Made by a program: the position numbers and the translations under genes
In this document: positions 61,014 to 64,000 of the stretch, in pieces
Layout of the letters: each line of letters begins with the position of its first letter
Numbering within the stretch: position 1 is the first letter of the stretch
Assembly: GCA_035560555.1 (NCBI GenBank)
Contig: DATMZF010000025.1
Coordinates: 1 to 64,000, forward strand
Direction of reading: 5' to 3'
DNA: 64,000 nucleotides
DNA from: UBA11090 sp035560555
GTDB taxonomy: Bacteria; Spirochaetota; Spirochaetia; Treponematales; Rectinemataceae
The notes under the pieces: model-generated
Seen by the model: only the letters and a program-made list of their open reading frames with translations
Told to the model about the DNA's origin: nothing
Database searches by the model: none

Positions 61014-61136
61014 GAGGAGTCCTCCCGCCGCCATATCGACACGCCAAAACGTCATTTTACGTTCGGTTTGGCGCTTCGGCTGGTTTTTCGATGGCTTCGC
61101 CGCCGCGCGCGTGGTAGAATCCTACGCAGAAGCCCC

Positions 61137-62138
61137 ATGGAAAAAATGTCAGCGCGGAAAGCATCCGCCCGCCCACTTCTCTTCGCCGCCATACTATTCG
61201 CGCTCGTCGCGCAGTCCTGCGGAAACCTGTTCCCGCCTCCATCGCCCTACGACGAGAATCCGGACGAGGCCGAGCGCCTGACCATCCTGGCCGACATACA
61301 TCTGCCCTATAAGGCTTCGAAGCTCGAGAACGCCGCGGAGGGCGAGGCGCGGACCGCCGCCAAGCTGGCCATGCGCGATGAGATCAACGCCTGGACCGAT
61401 ACGAGTCGCGTCATCCTGACCGGAGACATGGTCGGCGAGCGGGGATGCCCGGATGAGTATGCCGTCGCGCTTTCCTATATTTCGGGCTTGAGCAGCCAGG
61501 TCCGCCCCATCGCTGGCAATCACGAGTACACCTATTCCGACGAGTTCGATCCGGCGGGGAGCCTTGTCCTCTGCGAGGCGGACGAGAGGGCGCGGAAACT
61601 GGAATATTTCAAGACCGCAATGGGATTGGAGTCCCTCCAGCGCGAAGAGGAGCTGGGCGGCTACGAACTGATCTACCTTTCCTCCGATTCGCTCGACAAG
61701 AGCCGCCGGGTCGGGATCTCGCCGGAGTCCCTCGCCTGGCTCGACGATTGCCTATCCGCGCACGCGTCGTTTCCGACGATTATTTTCTTCCACGCGCCGC
61801 TCGAGGGAACGCTGAACGTCAAGGGCAAGCCGGCTTCCGGAAGTAGCGTCGCCCAACCCGCGAACGCGATCCGCGAGATCCTCGGACGCCATCCCCAGGC
61901 CTTCCTCTGGGTTTCGGGGCACACGCACACGAGGCCGAGCAATGCGTCCTTCGCGTCGCCGATCAACCTGTACGATGGCCGCGTCATGAACATCCACTGC
62001 CCCGATTCGGATCGTATCGATCCTTGCACGAACTCCTTGTGGCTCTATCCCGACCATGTCCTGATCAGAACCTACGATCATCGGCGAGGCGCATGGCTCA
62101 CGAGGCTGGACCGGCGCGTGGCGGCCCGGGGCCGCTAG
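61137..62138 (+). CDS. Calcineurin-like metallophosphoesterase lipoprotein
   Basis: A 333-residue protein. ATG at 61137 gives a signal peptide ending in LVAQSC, a lipobox with the lipid-bearing Cys, followed by Gly-Asn. The phosphoesterase motifs are in order: ILADIHLP (DxH), LTGDMVGE (GDxV), AGNHEYTY (GNHE), FFHAPLEG and SGHTHTRPS (GHxH). It probably faces the periplasm and hydrolyses a phosphoester; the substrate is unknown. It is GC-rich like the chromosome core although it lies between the two tRNA-Gly 3' copies. No clear ribosome site is seen, so the neighbouring ATG at 61146 is possible. Confidence 0.8.
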   Translation: MEKMSARKASARPLLFAAILFALVAQSCGNLFPPPSPYDENPDEAERLTILADIHLPYKASKLENAAEGEARTAAKLAMRDEINAWTDTSRVILTGDMVGERGCPDEYAVALSYISGLSSQVRPIAGNHEYTYSDEFDPAGSLVLCEADERARKLEYFKTAMGLESLQREEELGGYELIYLSSDSLDKSRRVGISPESLAWLDDCLSAHASFPTIIFFHAPLEGTLNVKGKPASGSSVAQPANAIREILGRHPQAFLWVSGHTHTRPSNASFASPINLYDGRVMNIHCPDSDRIDPCTNSLWLYPDHVLIRTYDHRRGAWLTRLDRRVAARGR

Positions 62139-62179
62139 TGTTCTGTAAAATGCAAAAGGCGTGAAAAATCTAAATACTT

Positions 62180-62688
62180 GTGGCATACTCATCGCACGGA
62201 AATAGAAGTAGAGCCGAATACTACGAATGAAGTGATCGGCTTCATGGAAAGGATTCTGGCGGTAAGATCAATTCAACATAAATACGCCGTCAGGCTCCAA
62301 ACGATCTAGAGCAGAGCTCGCGATCGATCGCGGATTAAAGCCGCATTTAGTCAAAAAATTTCAACTAGCTGTGATCCCGATTTTGAAAAGAGGCTCGAAG
62401 GCGTCGTTGGATTATATCTCATTCTTGAAGATGGTGAACCGCAAGTGCCCGAAGGGGAAGACACTTCATATTATTGCAGACAGCTATTCAACGCATAAGA
62501 CCAAAGAAGTGCGAGAGTATCTTGAATCCATGAAAGAGAATTCGTCGCGATAGTTGAGCGAGCGTCGATGAACTTGAAAAAGCGATAGGCGACTATATAA
62601 AAACCTGGAATGATTCAAGCCGCCGATTCAAGTGGGGTAAATCAGCCGATAAGATCATGGACAGCATTGCCGCAGCATCGATAGATTA
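62180..62688 (+). mobile_element. Decayed IS630-family transposase
   Basis: Fragments in several frames follow the IS630 order. The helix-turn-helix start is IGFMERILAVRSIQHKYAVRLQTI. GLKPHLVKKFQL and then DPDFEKRLEGVVGLYL follow in the next frame. CPKGKTLHIIADSYSTHKTKEVREYL contains the second Asp motif, and DELEKAIGDYIKTWNDSSRRFKWGKSADKI is the C-terminus, ending at TAG 62688. Stops, frameshifts and a loss of the first DDE segment show it is inactive. I could not identify terminal inverted repeats. Confidence 0.75.
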
Positions 62689-62980
62689 GGCAACGTGTAA
62701 ATGATGGGACACTAAGTACCGTTGGAGGTTTTGAAAGCTAGGAGGGCGATCGGTTCGCAACCTTTCAAGGATCAGCTTGGAGCGGATAAGGGGCGTAGGA
62801 TTTAGCATAACAAAGAGTATACTCTTCTCCGAGTCACCACAAAAGTCACACTTTTCATGCTTTATCCACTGAATCTCCATGATACGATTCTCGCTCGTAT
62901 GAAACAACAATTATAGCTATTGTATGAACATAATCGCTCGAAACGAGATCCGGTGATTCTGGATGATACGGCATCCAGAG

Positions 62981-63023
62981 AGCTTCCAAGCTCGAGAAGC
63001 GGGTTCGGCTCCCGTCGGTCGCT
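62981..63023 (+). repeat. Partial copy of the tRNA-Gly 3' half (candidate attachment-site repeat)
   Basis: Forty-three bases match the anticodon-arm to discriminator part of tRNA-Gly(CCC) at 60306-60349 with one base missing in the anticodon loop and one change in the T-loop. The sequence upstream of it does not complete a tRNA. Direct repeats of a tRNA 3' end are the usual result of tyrosine-recombinase integration. Confidence 0.75.
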
Positions 63024-63119
63024 TTAAAAAATTCGCGAATGGCGAGCTTTTTCTTCTATAACAGAATCATCAGAATTCTGCGGTATCTCTAAAAGTCACT
63101 AAACACCGATTAAATTTCC

Positions 63120-63177
63120 TTGACAACCAGAAAAACTAAAGACATACTCAATAGACAAAACGTTTTGACAACGTTTG
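63120..63177 (+). promoter_or_regulatory. Promoter with LacI-type operator ahead of the sugar-binding protein gene
   Basis: TTGACA (63120-63125) and CATACT (63143-63148) are 17 bases apart. The perfect palindrome CAAAACGTTTTG (63156-63167) covers the expected start of transcription, and a second AACGTTTG half-site follows at 63170-63177. The central CG and A/T-rich arms are typical of LacI-family operators. Confidence 0.65.
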
Positions 63178-63199
63178 ATTTCTTAAGGAGGTGGAAGTG

Positions 63200-64000
63200 A
63201 TGAAAAGGCTTGCTCTGTTGATTGTTATTCTAGTGAGCGTTCTCATGCCGATGTTCTCGGCGCCAACCACACTAACTGTACTATGGTTCAATGATGCCAA
63301 CGAATCCGAAGTATTTCAAAATACTATGGCGGATTATGTGGCCAAGAATCCAAACGTAAAATTGGATGTACAAGTAGTAGCTTTTAGCGCCTATGAGCAA
63401 AAACTGAAACTGATGATCGCAGGAGGCAATCCTCCGGACGTTGCCCGGGTTACGAACAATCAGATATCAGCGTTGATCGATGTTCTGCTACCACTGGATG
63501 GAAAAATTCAAGGCTTGGAAGAAATGAAGAAAAACTACCTGCCCGCTTCGCTCGCTTTCGCTTTGGATGGCAAGGGAAAACTCGTGGCATTTCCAACCGA
63601 AGCGACAGCGAACGGCATGCTGGTCAACAAAACAGCCTTTAAAAATGCGGGTATCGATGTAGACGCGATTTCTAAAACCTGGACCTGGGCAGACTGGGAA
63701 ACGATAATCGCCAAGGTTATCGCGGCTAACTCAAAGATGAAGTATGGATTGGCGGTGGATTTCACGCCTCACCGGTTTTCCACACTGATGTTCCAACAAG
63801 GCGGCCATTTCCTTAATGCCACCCAAACAGGAATGGACTTTGAAAACCCGGGAACTATCGCTTCGCTTCGCTTCTTCAAGAATTTACATGACAAGGGCTT
63901 GATCCCAAAGTCCGTATGGATGGGATCGGAAAATCCCGCCGAGCTTTTTCAAGCCGGTCTTGTGGCCTGCCATATCGGAGGAAGCTGGAATATCAACACA
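63200..64000 (+). CDS. Sugar ABC transporter binding protein (SBP_bac_1), cut by window edge
   Basis: The frame is open for 267 codons to the window end. The signal peptide is MKRLALLIVILVSVLMPMFS, followed by a family 1 solute-binding pattern: TLTVLWFNDANESEVFQNTM, FSAYEQKLKLMIAGGNPPDV, VAFPTEATANGMLVNKTAF and ACHIGGSWN. AGGAGG lies nine bases before the ATG. With a LacI-type operator upstream it is probably the first gene of a carbohydrate-uptake operon that continues to the right. The sugar is unknown. Confidence 0.88.
   Translation, partial: MKRLALLIVILVSVLMPMFSAPTTLTVLWFNDANESEVFQNTMADYVAKNPNVKLDVQVVAFSAYEQKLKLMIAGGNPPDVARVTNNQISALIDVLLPLDGKIQGLEEMKKNYLPASLAFALDGKGKLVAFPTEATANGMLVNKTAFKNAGIDVDAISKTWTWADWETIIAKVIAANSKMKYGLAVDFTPHRFSTLMFQQGGHFLNATQTGMDFENPGTIASLRFFKNLHDKGLIPKSVWMGSENPAELFQAGLVACHIGGSWNINT

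Noticed and set aside
62686..62910. A 74-codon minus-strand frame with CDFCG
   Set aside because: The single CxxC motif is not enough, and the frame lies in transposon debris without a ribosome site.

Overview
The window comes from a high-GC, diderm and probably anaerobic bacterium; a spirochaete (Spirochaetota) is the most likely source. This rests on a UPF0164/PorV-like outer-membrane protein, a Wzi-like barrel, a tungsten/molybdenum aldehyde:ferredoxin oxidoreductase, several radical SAM enzymes and the general gene mix. It is an inference; no rRNA or marker gene is present. Most of the window is compact GC-rich operons. It is interrupted by AT-richer, eroded accessory islands at about 1-2.6 kb, 12.8-16.8 kb and 59.7-63.1 kb.

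Left part (1-16.8 kb) is accessory. A minus-strand trio (75-aa protein, ATP-grasp-like protein, WbqC family) is followed by an AbiE-type toxin-antitoxin pair whose toxin is short. Then comes a putative peptide natural-product (RiPP) locus, 4.2-14.4 kb: a radical SAM/HprK-kinase fusion, a 68-aa Cys-rich precursor, a second SPASM radical SAM enzyme, a PqqD-like carrier, a signal-peptidase/GNAT fusion, a third SPASM radical SAM enzyme, an ABC exporter and an NTP_transf_5 nucleotidyltransferase. To its right lie an IS1595-like remnant, a fragment of a second AbiEi antitoxin, and a badly eroded TOTE-type primase-helicase gene.

Middle part (16.8-48 kb) is chromosomal metabolism. A minus-strand operon (SorC regulator, sugar ABC importer, MtnK-like kinase, class II aldolase, MtnA-like isomerase) looks like a pathway for salvaging external 5-methylthioribose or 5-deoxyribose to DHAP plus an aldehyde. 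The neighbouring EamA transporter/aldehyde oxidoreductase pair carries the same TGTTCA words in its promoter and may deal with the aldehyde. Next are an ECF sigma factor with an anti-sigma factor fused to a CBM48-like domain and two exported proteins, a DEAD-box helicase, a creatininase-family hydrolase and a two-sensor histidine kinase. A nine-gene operon follows (RpiR regulator, DppA-like M55 peptidase, Dpp/Opp importer, M42 and M19 peptidases) that reads as uptake and hydrolysis of D-amino-acid-containing peptides, probably murein-derived.

Right part (48-64 kb): a LapA-domain protein, the RNA-binding protein Tex, an HTH-receiver protein, a macro-domain protein, a Wzi-like barrel, and a CHASE3-PAS histidine kinase with two response regulators, one of them HD-GYP. 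After two further small genes comes a tRNA-Gly(CCC) gene preceded by two structured 117-bp repeats. Its 3' half recurs 2.7 kb downstream. Between the copies lie an integrase fragment, a metallophosphoesterase lipoprotein and an IS630 remnant, which suggests a decayed integrative element. The window ends in a sugar-binding protein gene behind a LacI-type operator.
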